Assembly: GCA_002394235.1 (NCBI GenBank) | Contig: DGTF01000009.1 | Coordinates: 1-33,810, forward strand | Reading direction: 5' to 3' | Source of the DNA: Eubacterium sp. UBA4343 | GTDB lineage: Bacteria > Bacillota > Clostridia > Lachnospirales > Lachnospiraceae | Length of the DNA: 33,810 bases | Shown: positions 8,361 through 16,127 of the stretch, one piece after another | Layout: every line of letters starts with the position of its first letter | Numbering within the stretch: the first letter of the stretch is position 1 | Notes under the pieces: generated by a model | What the model saw: only the letters and a program-made list of their open reading frames with translations | Databases searched by the model: none | Told to the model about the DNA's origin: nothing | Position numbers and translations under genes: made by a program

Positions 8361-9248
8361 ATGCGAACACAGAAAAAAGAAAATAATATTTTTGAAAATA
8401 CTTTGATACAGGAAAATGCTTCCGCACAACAAAAGGCTTCCACACAGGAAAATATATCCACACAGGAGAATGGTTCTATTCAGAAAGGCACTTCTTCCGG
8501 AAAGGACAGCTCTGCCGCAAAAACAGAGAGAGTATATGCTGTGAAGGATGGTTCTTTTTCTGTTGAGCAGTATCACAGGGGAACGCACCGGATTGGTAGA
8601 ATTTCAAGCGCAGTCACACTGGTTCTGCTTGTCGGCGCTCCGTTTCTGATCGGAATCTATCTGCATGCCATGCCGGATCTTTCCGCTGCCGCCAAGGGGT
8701 TTCTCTCAGTGGGACTGATCTGGACCGTCTCAAGCGTCGTAGAGTTTCTGGTATATACGCCTATGCTTGGAGCCGGCGGCGGGTATCTGGCGTTTATGAC
8801 CGGAAATCTGATCAACATGAAAATTCCATGCGCGATGAATGCGCGTGACATTGCAGGAACGAAGGCGGGTACAGTGGAGAATGAAATTATTTCCACGCTC
8901 TCAATTGCCACTTCCTCACTTGTGACAATCGCGGTTCTCGCACTCGGAGTTCTGCTGCTGCAGCCTCTGCAGCCGGTTTTGCAGAGTCAGACTCTCGCCC
9001 CTGCATTTGAGAACGTCGTTCCCGCACTGTTCGGCGCGATGGCATGGCAGTATTACCGCAAAAATCTTCGGCTTGCCATAATCCCGTTGGCTGGCATGAC
9101 AGTTCTCTTTGTTTTTGTTCCATCCCTGACCGCACAGACGAGCATGATGGTCCTTCCGTCCGGTGCGCTCTCTATTTTGCTGGCGTGGATGGAATACCGT
9201 AAGGGAACCATAAATTGCCGCAGGAAAAATAGCGGAAACGGTAAGTAA
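8361..9248 (+). CDS. Integral membrane protein, partner of the DUF5058-type protein
   Basis: A 295-residue protein with an unusual hydrophilic N-terminus (about 75 residues) followed by some six membrane segments. The N-terminus holds five hexapeptide repeats (residues 12-41). The membrane part contains PMLGAGGGYLAFMTGNLINMKIPCAMNARD and EIISTLSIATSSLVTIAVLALGVLLL. I do not recognise a named family with certainty. Small-residue-rich helices and the adjacent DUF5058 gene suggest a two-subunit permease. The ATG at 8361 is chosen because AAGGGAG lies upstream; a TTG at 8346 would put that site inside the gene. Its stop codon lies in the first unit of a 42-bp tandem repeat. Confidence 0.85.
   Translation: MRTQKKENNIFENTLIQENASAQQKASTQENISTQENGSIQKGTSSGKDSSAAKTERVYAVKDGSFSVEQYHRGTHRIGRISSAVTLVLLVGAPFLIGIYLHAMPDLSAAAKGFLSVGLIWTVSSVVEFLVYTPMLGAGGGYLAFMTGNLINMKIPCAMNARDIAGTKAGTVENEIISTLSIATSSLVTIAVLALGVLLLQPLQPVLQSQTLAPAFENVVPALFGAMAWQYYRKNLRLAIIPLAGMTVLFVFVPSLTAQTSMMVLPSGALSILLAWMEYRKGTINCRRKNSGNGK
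8394..8483 (+). repeat. 18-bp coding repeat giving five hexapeptides
   Basis: Residues 12-41 of the membrane protein read ENTLIQ, ENASAQ, QKASTQ, ENISTQ and ENGSIQ, a pattern of [E/Q][N/K]xSxQ. The middle units are the most alike at the DNA level. This low-complexity segment precedes the first membrane helix and is probably a disordered cytoplasmic or surface arm that varies in copy number between strains. Confidence 0.85.
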
Positions 9249-9365
9249 AATACTGAGGATTGAAAGGAAAACGGCGAAAGCGGTAAGTAATATACTGAGG
9301 AATGAAAATAAAACGGCGAAGGCGGTAAGTAAAATGTTGAAGCCTGAAAGAAAAACGAAAAAGGA
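9240..9365 (+). repeat. 42-bp tandem repeat covering a stop codon
   Basis: Units begin at 9240, 9282 and 9324, each 42 bases apart and each opening with GGTAAGTAA. The first GGTAAGTAA encodes the last two residues and the TAA of the membrane-protein gene, so every unit carries a copy of the gene's end. The third unit is more diverged and runs into the ribosome site of the M20 peptidase gene. No terminator is visible here, which fits read-through to the peptidase. Confidence 0.9.
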
Positions 9366-9392
9366 AAGAAAAAATGAAAGGAGTACGTCCTC

Positions 9393-10829
9393 ATGAAACT
9401 GGTTCTTCTCGTAATTGCTGCCATTCTTCTCCTGCTGGCAGTTCTTTTGTGTGCAGCCTGGATTCATACTCTGCTTGTGCCACGGAAAACAGCGGATTAT
9501 GTGCCGCATCCGGACGAAAAACGTGCGCTGGAATATGCGCAGAAGCTTTCCCGCATGGTGGCCTGTGACACCACCTCGCATCAGGGTATGTACGACAGGG
9601 AAAAATTTCTCGGCTTCCAGAAACTGTTGGCGGAGATGTTCCCACTTGTGCACGAGAAGCTGGAAAAAACAGAAATTGACGGGAATCTCCTTTTTTATTG
9701 GGAAGGGAAAAAACATAATCGTCCGATTGTCCTGATGAGTCATCAGGATGTTGTGCCCGCAGAGGGAGACTGGATTCATCCTCCGTTCTCGGGCGACATC
9801 GCGGACGGGAAGGTGTGGGGACGCGGCGCATCCGATACGAAATGCTCTGTGATGGGCTTCTTTCAGGCTGTGGAGGAACTGCTTTCCGAGGGATTTAGCC
9901 CGGAACAGGATGTCTGGCTCTCTTCCTCCTGCACGGAGGAATGGGCTGGTGACGGCTGCCCGAAGCTGGTGGATGAACTAAAACGAAGAGGTGTTCATCC
10001 TTATCTGGTCTGTGATGAGGGCGGTGGAATCATCACAGACCCGATCGGGGGCATTAAGGGAAATTTTGCTATGGTCGGCGTTTTTGAAAAGGGAAAGGCG
10101 GATGTAAAATTCACAGCAACGGGCAGAGGCGGACACGCAAGTGCCCCGTCAAAAGGTTCTCCCATTGCGAGGCTTGCAGCTTTTGAGAATGATGTAGAAA
10201 CACACAATCCCTTCCGGGTGAAGATGCTTCCGGAAGTCGCCGCGATGTTCCGGACACTGGGACCCTACGCTGGATTTGGCCTCCGGTATCTCTTCGAGAA
10301 TCTCTGGCTCTTTGAGGGACTGCTGACACATGTCATGCCGTCCATTTCTGCTCAGGGAGCAGCCATGCTTCGAACAACGATTGCCTTTACCTTGCAGTCT
10401 GGATCGGATGCGGTAAATGTCATCCCTCAGGAGGCTTCTGTGTCCGCGAACCTTCGGTTTATTCCTCACCAGGGAATGGAGGAAAGCCTCGCTCTTATTC
10501 AGAAACGGGCAGAAAAATACGGTCTGACCATGTCAGTCATGCACAAGAACGACTACACCCGCCCCATCGACATTCACGGAGAAGCATTCCGGATGTTTCA
10601 GGGTGTGATTTCGGAGACCTTTGATGGCATGACCGGAATTCCCTATGTGATGACAGGTGCTACTGATGCCCGCTGTTATCAGGAAATTTGCGACAATGTA
10701 GTACGGTTTGCACCGGTCATCTACGGACCGGAACAGATGAAGGGCATGCACGGAATTAACGAAAATATTGCGTACAACTGTCTGCCCGGATGTGTTGATT
10801 TTTACAAAAACCTGATACGCGCACAATGA
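9393..10829 (+). CDS. Membrane-anchored M20-family metallopeptidase/hydrolase
   Basis: A 478-residue protein with one N-terminal membrane helix (about residues 3-28) and a di-zinc M20 catalytic domain. Metal and catalytic residues visible are SHQDVV (His117, Asp119), GRGASDTK (Asp148), TEEWAGDG (Glu182/Glu183), CDEGGG, and MHGINENI near the C-terminus. The dimerisation lid (KFTATGRGGHASAPSKGSPI) is in place. Size and N-terminal anchor resemble carboxypeptidase-S/PM20D1-type enzymes, which cleave or form N-acyl amino acids or dipeptides. AAAGGAG is nine bases before the ATG. It is the last gene of the cluster with two membrane proteins, so it may process what they carry. That functional link is inference. 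Confidence 0.93.
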   Translation: MKLVLLVIAAILLLLAVLLCAAWIHTLLVPRKTADYVPHPDEKRALEYAQKLSRMVACDTTSHQGMYDREKFLGFQKLLAEMFPLVHEKLEKTEIDGNLLFYWEGKKHNRPIVLMSHQDVVPAEGDWIHPPFSGDIADGKVWGRGASDTKCSVMGFFQAVEELLSEGFSPEQDVWLSSSCTEEWAGDGCPKLVDELKRRGVHPYLVCDEGGGIITDPIGGIKGNFAMVGVFEKGKADVKFTATGRGGHASAPSKGSPIARLAAFENDVETHNPFRVKMLPEVAAMFRTLGPYAGFGLRYLFENLWLFEGLLTHVMPSISAQGAAMLRTTIAFTLQSGSDAVNVIPQEASVSANLRFIPHQGMEESLALIQKRAEKYGLTMSVMHKNDYTRPIDIHGEAFRMFQGVISETFDGMTGIPYVMTGATDARCYQEICDNVVRFAPVIYGPEQMKGMHGINENIAYNCLPGCVDFYKNLIRAQ

Positions 10830-10958
10830 GCACATTTTTTCCGACCCGTTAGCCCTATCCTGGTTCAAAAGTCAAGAGCATTGTTTTGACGGGAGCAGAA
10901 TACCAACGGACAGAAGCAGAATCCCGGTTAACAGAATGAACTTTGAGCAGGCCATCAT

Positions 10959-11059
10959 GGAACGAGATAAAACACGCTGCGCGAGTTTTATCTCGCTATC
11001 GCGACGCTCGCCGCACACGAATACTTCGCATTCGGCTGCGGCTCACTGTTCGCGTAAAT
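10959..11059 (+). repeat. 101-bp two-hairpin element, copy A
   Basis: Runs from GGAACGAG to GCGTAAAT and is identical, base for base, to copies at 21771-21871 and 27298-27398. The first hairpin pairs CGAGATAAAAC with GTTTTATCTCG (11 perfect pairs, 11-base loop). The second pairs GCCGCA and CGAAT with ATTCG and TGCGGC across a small internal loop. Here it lies downstream of, and sense to, the M20 peptidase gene. The gap 10830-11239 otherwise holds only the alaS terminator; I see no gene in it. Confidence 0.95.
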
Positions 11060-11060
11060 C

Positions 11061-11107
11061 AAAAAAGCCAGCGCACCAGTCCCGTTGGGGAACAGTGCGC
11101 TGGCTTT
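11061..11107 (-). terminator. Terminator of alaS, possibly bidirectional
   Basis: Perfect arms AAAGCCAGCGCAC and GTGCGCTGGCTTT with an 18-base loop. On the minus strand the hairpin ends in six T, so it ends alaS transcription. On the plus strand the T run is only three bases, so stopping of the M20 transcript would be weak. Confidence 0.9.
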
Positions 11108-11239
11108 AAAACTCGACAATCCAGCTTTGATAAATGAATCAGCACTGCATTGCGTTTGATCCCAGTCAGAATCCAAATCGTTCAGCATCATACAGATGAC
11201 AGGCATATATCCGGTTCTGCGCTCTTAAGCGGTTCAGAA

Positions 11240-13966
11240 TTACCGGATCTGTGCTTTCAGTACATTCTCGGCATCTGCAATGGCGTCGTTGATTCTGGTG
11301 GCATCCTTACCGCCGGCCTGTGCCATATTCGGACGGCCGCCGCCGCCTCCACCGAGGAGCTTTGCGGCAGAACGGATGATGTTGCCTGCATGTGCGCCTT
11401 TTCCAACGGCAGTGTCGTCTGCCATGCACATCAGGTTGACCTTTCCGCCGTTGTCTGCCAGAAGAAGGATGACGCTGCCGTCTCCCAGCTTTGTCTTCAG
11501 GCTGTCGCCAAGATTTCTCAGCTCGTCAGGATCTACATCCTTAAGAGCGGAGGCGACAAATTTTACGCCGTTGATGTCTTTTGCGTTTCCGGTGACATCA
11601 CCCAGGGCATTCTGTGCTTCCTTTGCCTTCAGCGACTCGTTTTCACTGCGGGATGCCTTGAGTTCATCCTGAAGTTTTCGGATATGATCCGCGAGAGTGT
11701 CAGGGGTTGCCTTGAGGAGGGAAGCGGCATCCTTTAACTGTGCTTCCAGCTTCTCGTAATATTTCCTTACGTTGTCGCCGGTCAGTGCCTCGATCCTGCG
11801 GACGCCGGCAGCTACGCCGCTCTCGGACAGAATCTTGAACTGTCCGATCTGCAGGGTATTGGATACGTGGGTACCTCCGCAGAGCTCCGTTGAAAAGTCG
11901 CCCATGCGAACGACACGTACCTTATCGCCATATTTCTCACCGAAGAGCGCCATAGCACCACTCTTCTTCGCGTCGTCAAGACTCATGATTTCTGTCTTAA
12001 CCGGAAGTCCTGCCTGGATCTTCTCATTGACAAGGTCTTCTACCTTCTTCAGCTCTTCCGGGGTCATTGCCTGGAAATGGCTGAAATCGAATCTGGTGCG
12101 GTCTGCGTCCTGGTAGGAACCGGCCTGCTCCACATGGGTGCCGAGCACTTCACGGAGCGCCTTCTGGAGAAGGTGTGTCGCGCTGTGGTTGCGGCAGGTC
12201 GCCATGCGTTCTTTCTCATCGACCTTCAGTGTGACTGTGTCGCCCAGCTTGAACATGCCTTTTACTACCTTGCCGATGTGGGCAATCTTATTGCCGGCTA
12301 CGTGTTCGGTCGCGGTTACCTGGAATACGGCAGCTCCCTTTCCGAGCGCGGCAGCCTCATTGTCGTCGCTGCCGAGAACGATGGTTCCGATGTCGCCGAC
12401 CTGTCCGCCCATCGTTCCGTAGAACGGTGTTTCAGCGGTGATAATCGCGCCGGACTGTCCGTCCGCGAGGGCTTCCACGACGGAGTCACTGTCCTCTTCC
12501 TCGCCTGCGAAGGCTGCCATTGCTACGATCCGGCTGTCTGCCTGTGTTTTGTCATAGCCGATAAACTCGGAGTTGATGGCTGGATCCATTTCCTCATAGA
12601 TGGTCGCCGCTGCGCCCATGTAGGTCGAGGATTTTCCGGATTTTTTGCGGTCCTCGCGCGCGGTTTCTTTCTGTTTTTTCATTGCGGCATTGAAGCCCGC
12701 TTCATCGACGGTATAGCCCTTTTCTTCCAGAATTTCCTTTGTATTATCAATGGGGAATCCGTAGGTATCGTAAAGCTTGAAGGCATTCTCACCGGAGAGT
12801 TCTTTTCTGCCGGCTGCCTCCAGTTCATCCTCCATGCTCTGAAGGATGTCCATGCCCTGCTCATAGGTTTTCTCGAATTTATCCTCTTCTGCCTGGATGA
12901 CGTTCAGAATGAAATCTCTCTTTTCCTCCAGCTCCGGATAGCCGTCCTTCGAGCCCTCGATTACATTCTCTGCGAGCTTTGTCAGGAAGGAACCCTTGAT
13001 GCCGAGCTTTCTTCCGTGACGGACCGCGCGGCGGATGATGCGGCGCAGAACATATCCGCGGCCGTTGTTGGACGGCATGATGCCATCGGAGATCATGAAG
13101 GTCATGGCTCTTGCGTGGTCGGTGCAGATGCGGACGGATACGTCGGTATCATGGGTGTCGGGCTGCTCGTAGGCGATGCCTCCCGCAAGGGTGCATACAA
13201 GGTCACGAAGTGATTTTACAGTATCGACATCGAACAGGGAGCCGACGCCCTGAACAGCAACCGCGAGACGCTCAAGTCCCATTCCGGTATCGATGTTCTT
13301 CTGTACGAGGTCGGTGTAATTGCCGTGTCCGTCGTTGTTGAACTGAGAGAAAACGACGTTCCATACTTCCATGAAGCGGTCGCCCTCTCCGCCCATGACA
13401 TCCTCCGGTCCGTTTCCGAATTCGGGACCTCTGTCATAGTAAATCTCTGTACAGGGACCGCAGGGGCCGGAGCCGTGCTCCCAGAAGTTATCCTCCTTGC
13501 CGAATTTGTAGATGCGCTCTGCAGGGATGTGCATGTCATTGAGCCAGATATTGTAGGACTCATCGTCTTTTTCATATACGGAGGGATACAGTCTGTCCGC
13601 GTCGAGACCGACAACCTCGGTCAGGAATTCCCACGCCCACGGAATCGCCTCTTTCTTGAAGTAGTCTCCGAAGGAAAAGTTTCCAAGCATCTCGAAGTAC
13701 GTGCCGTGACGGGCGGTTTTCCCGACGTTTTCCAGATCACCGGTACGGATGCATTTCTGACAGGTGGTAACTCTTCTTCTCGGCGGAATTTCCTGCCCGG
13801 TGAACCAGGGCTTCATCGGAGCCATGCCGGAGTTGATGATCAGAAGGGAATTGTCATTGTGCGGAACGAGTGAAAAACTGTTCAGCCTCAAACAGCCCTT
13901 TGATTCAAAAAATGAAAGGAACATCTCACGGAGTTCGTTGACTCCGTATTTTTTCTTTGGTGCCAT
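11240..13966 (-). CDS. alaS: Alanyl-tRNA synthetase
   Basis: A 908-residue class II synthetase that charges tRNA-Ala. The N-terminal catalytic domain has KPWFTGQEIPPRRRVTTCQKCIRTGDLENVG and RHGTYFEMLGNFSFGDYF. The editing domain carries the zinc-site motifs HSATHLL (about residue 593) and CGGTH (about residue 695). A Gly-rich GGGGGGRPNMAQAGG lies near the C-terminus, in the C-Ala domain. Length is slightly above the usual 870-880. AGGAGG lies eight bases before the ATG. It follows tyrS on the same strand after 249 bases that contain a hairpin and a promoter-like site, so it can probably be transcribed separately. No T-box was found for this gene. Confidence 0.98.
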   Translation of the reverse strand: MAPKKKYGVNELREMFLSFFESKGCLRLNSFSLVPHNDNSLLIINSGMAPMKPWFTGQEIPPRRRVTTCQKCIRTGDLENVGKTARHGTYFEMLGNFSFGDYFKKEAIPWAWEFLTEVVGLDADRLYPSVYEKDDESYNIWLNDMHIPAERIYKFGKEDNFWEHGSGPCGPCTEIYYDRGPEFGNGPEDVMGGEGDRFMEVWNVVFSQFNNDGHGNYTDLVQKNIDTGMGLERLAVAVQGVGSLFDVDTVKSLRDLVCTLAGGIAYEQPDTHDTDVSVRICTDHARAMTFMISDGIMPSNNGRGYVLRRIIRRAVRHGRKLGIKGSFLTKLAENVIEGSKDGYPELEEKRDFILNVIQAEEDKFEKTYEQGMDILQSMEDELEAAGRKELSGENAFKLYDTYGFPIDNTKEILEEKGYTVDEAGFNAAMKKQKETAREDRKKSGKSSTYMGAAATIYEEMDPAINSEFIGYDKTQADSRIVAMAAFAGEEEDSDSVVEALADGQSGAIITAETPFYGTMGGQVGDIGTIVLGSDDNEAAALGKGAAVFQVTATEHVAGNKIAHIGKVVKGMFKLGDTVTLKVDEKERMATCRNHSATHLLQKALREVLGTHVEQAGSYQDADRTRFDFSHFQAMTPEELKKVEDLVNEKIQAGLPVKTEIMSLDDAKKSGAMALFGEKYGDKVRVVRMGDFSTELCGGTHVSNTLQIGQFKILSESGVAAGVRRIEALTGDNVRKYYEKLEAQLKDAASLLKATPDTLADHIRKLQDELKASRSENESLKAKEAQNALGDVTGNAKDINGVKFVASALKDVDPDELRNLGDSLKTKLGDGSVILLLADNGGKVNLMCMADDTAVGKGAHAGNIIRSAAKLLGGGGGGRPNMAQAGGKDATRINDAIADAENVLKAQIR

Positions 13967-14021
13967 AACTGCTTCCTCCTGCTTTCGTGAACTCTGCAGT
14001 TGTCCACGAACTGTTTATTGT

Positions 14022-14061
14022 GAAAAATCCGTACGAAACTGCCCGTCGGCAGCACGTACGG
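14022..14061 (-). terminator. Hairpin with T run between tyrS and alaS
   Basis: On the minus strand CCGTACG, CTGCC, GGGCAG and CGTACGG form a two-block stem, followed by ATTTTTC. It would terminate tyrS transcripts. A promoter-like site just upstream (14067-14095) would place the alaS transcript start right at its first base, so it could instead be a 5'-end hairpin of alaS mRNA. Confidence 0.65.
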
Positions 14062-14066
14062 AATTA

Positions 14067-14095
14067 ATCTTACCACTATATGAACTTCATCGCAA
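14067..14095 (-). promoter_or_regulatory. Candidate alaS promoter
   Basis: Minus strand TTGCGA, 17 bases, TAAGAT. Both boxes match the sigma-A consensus at four of six positions and the spacing is ideal. Expected start is near 14060, about 95 bases before the alaS ATG. Confidence 0.5.
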
Positions 14096-14215
14096 TCCCA
14101 AGCTTCTGCACAAGAAGTGCAGGGGCCAAATGGGAAAGTGCGGACTCTTCGAAAACGCAGACAGGCATGTCACGCCGCACGCGAAAGAGCCTGGAAGTGA
14201 TTCCCGCATTGTCGT

Positions 14216-15448
14216 TTATTCGACAACGACTTTCTTGATATTCTTCTTTCCCTTCTTGATCAGGAGACCTTCTGCGGGGATATCCGTCTTCTTCACTTCG
14301 TATTTGAAGTCATCGATCTTGCTCTCGCCGACGGTAATGCTGTGATCCTTGGTGATGGCGCGGCGCGCGTCGGAGCGGGAACCGCACTGTTCGGTTTTCA
14401 CGAGGAGACTGATGATATCAATGGCATCGTTTTCGTTAAAGTCATCCTGAGTGAGGACAACGGAGGGAACGGTGTCGAGACTTCCGGCACCCTTGAAGAC
14501 TGCCTCGGCTCCTGCCTGTGCTTTTTTCGCCTCGTCCTCTCCGTGTACCAGAGAGGTGAGCTCATATGCCAGGATTGATTTTGCCTCGTTCAGCTTGCTG
14601 CCCTCCCATTTATCCATCTCATCGATCTGTTCCAGCGGAAGGAAGGTCATCATGCGGAGAAATTTCAGTACGTCAGAGTCGTCAACATTTCTCCAGTACT
14701 GGTAGAAATCATAAGGCTTGTATTTGTCTGGATCGAGCCATACAGCGCCGCCCGCGGTCTTGCCCATCTTTGTTCCGTCATGCTTCAGAAGCAGAGAGAT
14801 GGTCATGGCATAGGCGTCCTTGTTCAGTTTCTTGCGGATGAGGTTGATGCCGCCGAGCATGTTGGACCACTGATCATCGCCGCCGAACTGCATCTGGCAG
14901 CCGTAATCCTGGTACAGTCTGTAGAAGTCGTAGCTCTGCATCAGCATGTAAGAAAATTCAAGGAAGGAAAGTCCGGTCTGCATGCGGTTGACATAGCAGC
15001 GCGCGCGGAGCATTTCGTTTACATTGAACTGAGATCCGATGTCACGCATGAAATCCAGGAAGTTCAGATCACGGAGCCAGTCCGCATTGTTGACGATCTG
15101 TGCCTTTCCTTCGCCAAATTCGATGAAGCGGGACATCTGCTTCTTGAAGCATTCTACGTTGTGATCAATCATATCAACGGTCATCATCTTCCGCATGTCG
15201 GTGCGGCCGGAGGGGTCGCCGATCATCGCAGTGCCTCCGCCGACAAGGGCGATCGGCTTGTTGCCCGCCGCCTGAAGTCTCTTCATCAGCAGCAGGGCCA
15301 TGAAATGGCCGACATGCAGGGAACCAGCGGTCGGATCAAAGCCGATATAAAAGGTGGCTTTTCCCTGATTGATGAGATCGGCGATTTCCTTTTCGTCTGT
15401 GAGCTGCGCGAGCAGTCCGCGCGCCTGAAGTTCTTCGTAAAGTGTCAT
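14216..15448 (-). CDS. tyrS: Tyrosyl-tRNA synthetase
   Basis: A 410-residue class I synthetase. The HIGH-type motif is HVGH (residues 45-48) after YIGFDPTAGSL. The KMSKS-type loop is KMGKT in GTKMGKTAGGAVWL. The tyrosine-binding YMLMQSYDFYRLYQ and GGDDQWSNMLGGI are present, and an S4-like RNA-binding domain ends the protein. The ATG at 15448 is preferred: MTLYEELQ is where the family starts, and AAGGAG lies about a dozen bases upstream. The frame is open 36 codons further up, but that part lies in the leader and has no homology I recognise. Expression is controlled by the T-box at 15599-15964. Confidence 0.97.
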   Translation of the reverse strand: MTLYEELQARGLLAQLTDEKEIADLINQGKATFYIGFDPTAGSLHVGHFMALLLMKRLQAAGNKPIALVGGGTAMIGDPSGRTDMRKMMTVDMIDHNVECFKKQMSRFIEFGEGKAQIVNNADWLRDLNFLDFMRDIGSQFNVNEMLRARCYVNRMQTGLSFLEFSYMLMQSYDFYRLYQDYGCQMQFGGDDQWSNMLGGINLIRKKLNKDAYAMTISLLLKHDGTKMGKTAGGAVWLDPDKYKPYDFYQYWRNVDDSDVLKFLRMMTFLPLEQIDEMDKWEGSKLNEAKSILAYELTSLVHGEDEAKKAQAGAEAVFKGAGSLDTVPSVVLTQDDFNENDAIDIISLLVKTEQCGSRSDARRAITKDHSITVGESKIDDFKYEVKKTDIPAEGLLIKKGKKNIKKVVVE

Positions 15449-15598
15449 TGTTCTGCTATTCTCCTTTTCTGTTTGATTCCGCTGGCTGGTCCTTCCGTTG
15501 GGAAATGAAGTGGACAGCGAATGTGCGCGATGTGTCCGGTTCTCCGGTATGGACAAAGCTTTTCACTTTGGTGTGGCTTTCGGGTCTATACAATGCAT

Positions 15599-15964
15599 AA
15601 AAAAAAACTCCCGTCCCGAACCGTAATTCATTCAGGACGAAAGCTTAAAATTCTTCCGTGGTACCACCTAATTTCACGGGTATCTCACGATATCCGCCTC
15701 CTGGAGTATCTGTGCGCCATTATCAGCCGTAATCATGAGATGAAACAGCTGGACATGGAATGCATGGACATGAAAAGCAAATACTCCGGCGTTTATAACG
15801 TGCGCCACTACGCTGCAGCCTACTGTAAATGTTTCGGTGCAGAGCTCGGGGATGTATTCGTGAAAAAACTCTTCCTGCGCCTCTCACCTGCCGGCAGCTC
15901 TCTGAAGGCTTCTGTTCTTTCCTACTTGTTCCCGTCATTGCCTGTTGTTATGAAGTTGACTATG
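15599..15964 (-). promoter_or_regulatory. Tyrosine T-box riboswitch with specifier TAC
   Basis: On the minus strand the leader shows the stem I order of T-boxes: AGAGAGCTGCCGG, then GAATACATCCCCGAG, a GCACCGAAA block and AGTAGG. The codon after GAA is TAC (15856-15854), a Tyr codon, matching the gene behind it. The T-box bulge sequence is AGGTGGTACCACGG (15656-15669). The terminator pairs CGTCCTGAA with TTCGGGACG and ends in nine T (15599-15607). Uncharged tRNA-Tyr should favour the antiterminator and allow tyrS transcription. Confidence 0.95.
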
Positions 15965-15970
15965 CTTTGG

Positions 15971-15999
15971 AGTATATAGAGTTCGCGGGACAAAGTCAA
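15971..15999 (-). promoter_or_regulatory. Promoter of the T-box/tyrS transcript
   Basis: Minus strand TTGACT, 17 bases, TATACT. The predicted start near 15964 fits the 5' end of the T-box leader. Between here and the end of the helicase gene (16000-16127) the sequence is AT-rich and I see no further feature. Confidence 0.85.
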
Positions 16000-16127
16000 G
16001 ACATTTGGTTATTCAGGTCAGCCCAGGAAACCTCTGCCTAATTTTATTGCCAAATCGATGCCGGTTTACTAAGTATTTTTAGCCTGCATCAAAATAAACA
16101 AACTGAAATTACCACAAAATTCACTAA

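Noticed and set aside
10943..11137. Small ORF reading NEIKHAARVLSRYRDARRT
   Set aside because: It is a translation of the 101-bp element; the same peptide appears at copy B. It has no ribosome site and is not a protein family I know.
12077..13213. Long plus-strand ORF opposite alaS
   Set aside because: It is a mirror frame of a clear alanyl-tRNA synthetase gene with no recognisable motif. The same applies to long plus-strand frames opposite hemB, hcyF, the sulfite reductase and cobA-hemD.
15449..15556. 36-residue N-terminal extension of TyrS
   Set aside because: The family starts at MTLYEELQ, the ribosome site fits that ATG, and the extension is leader sequence.
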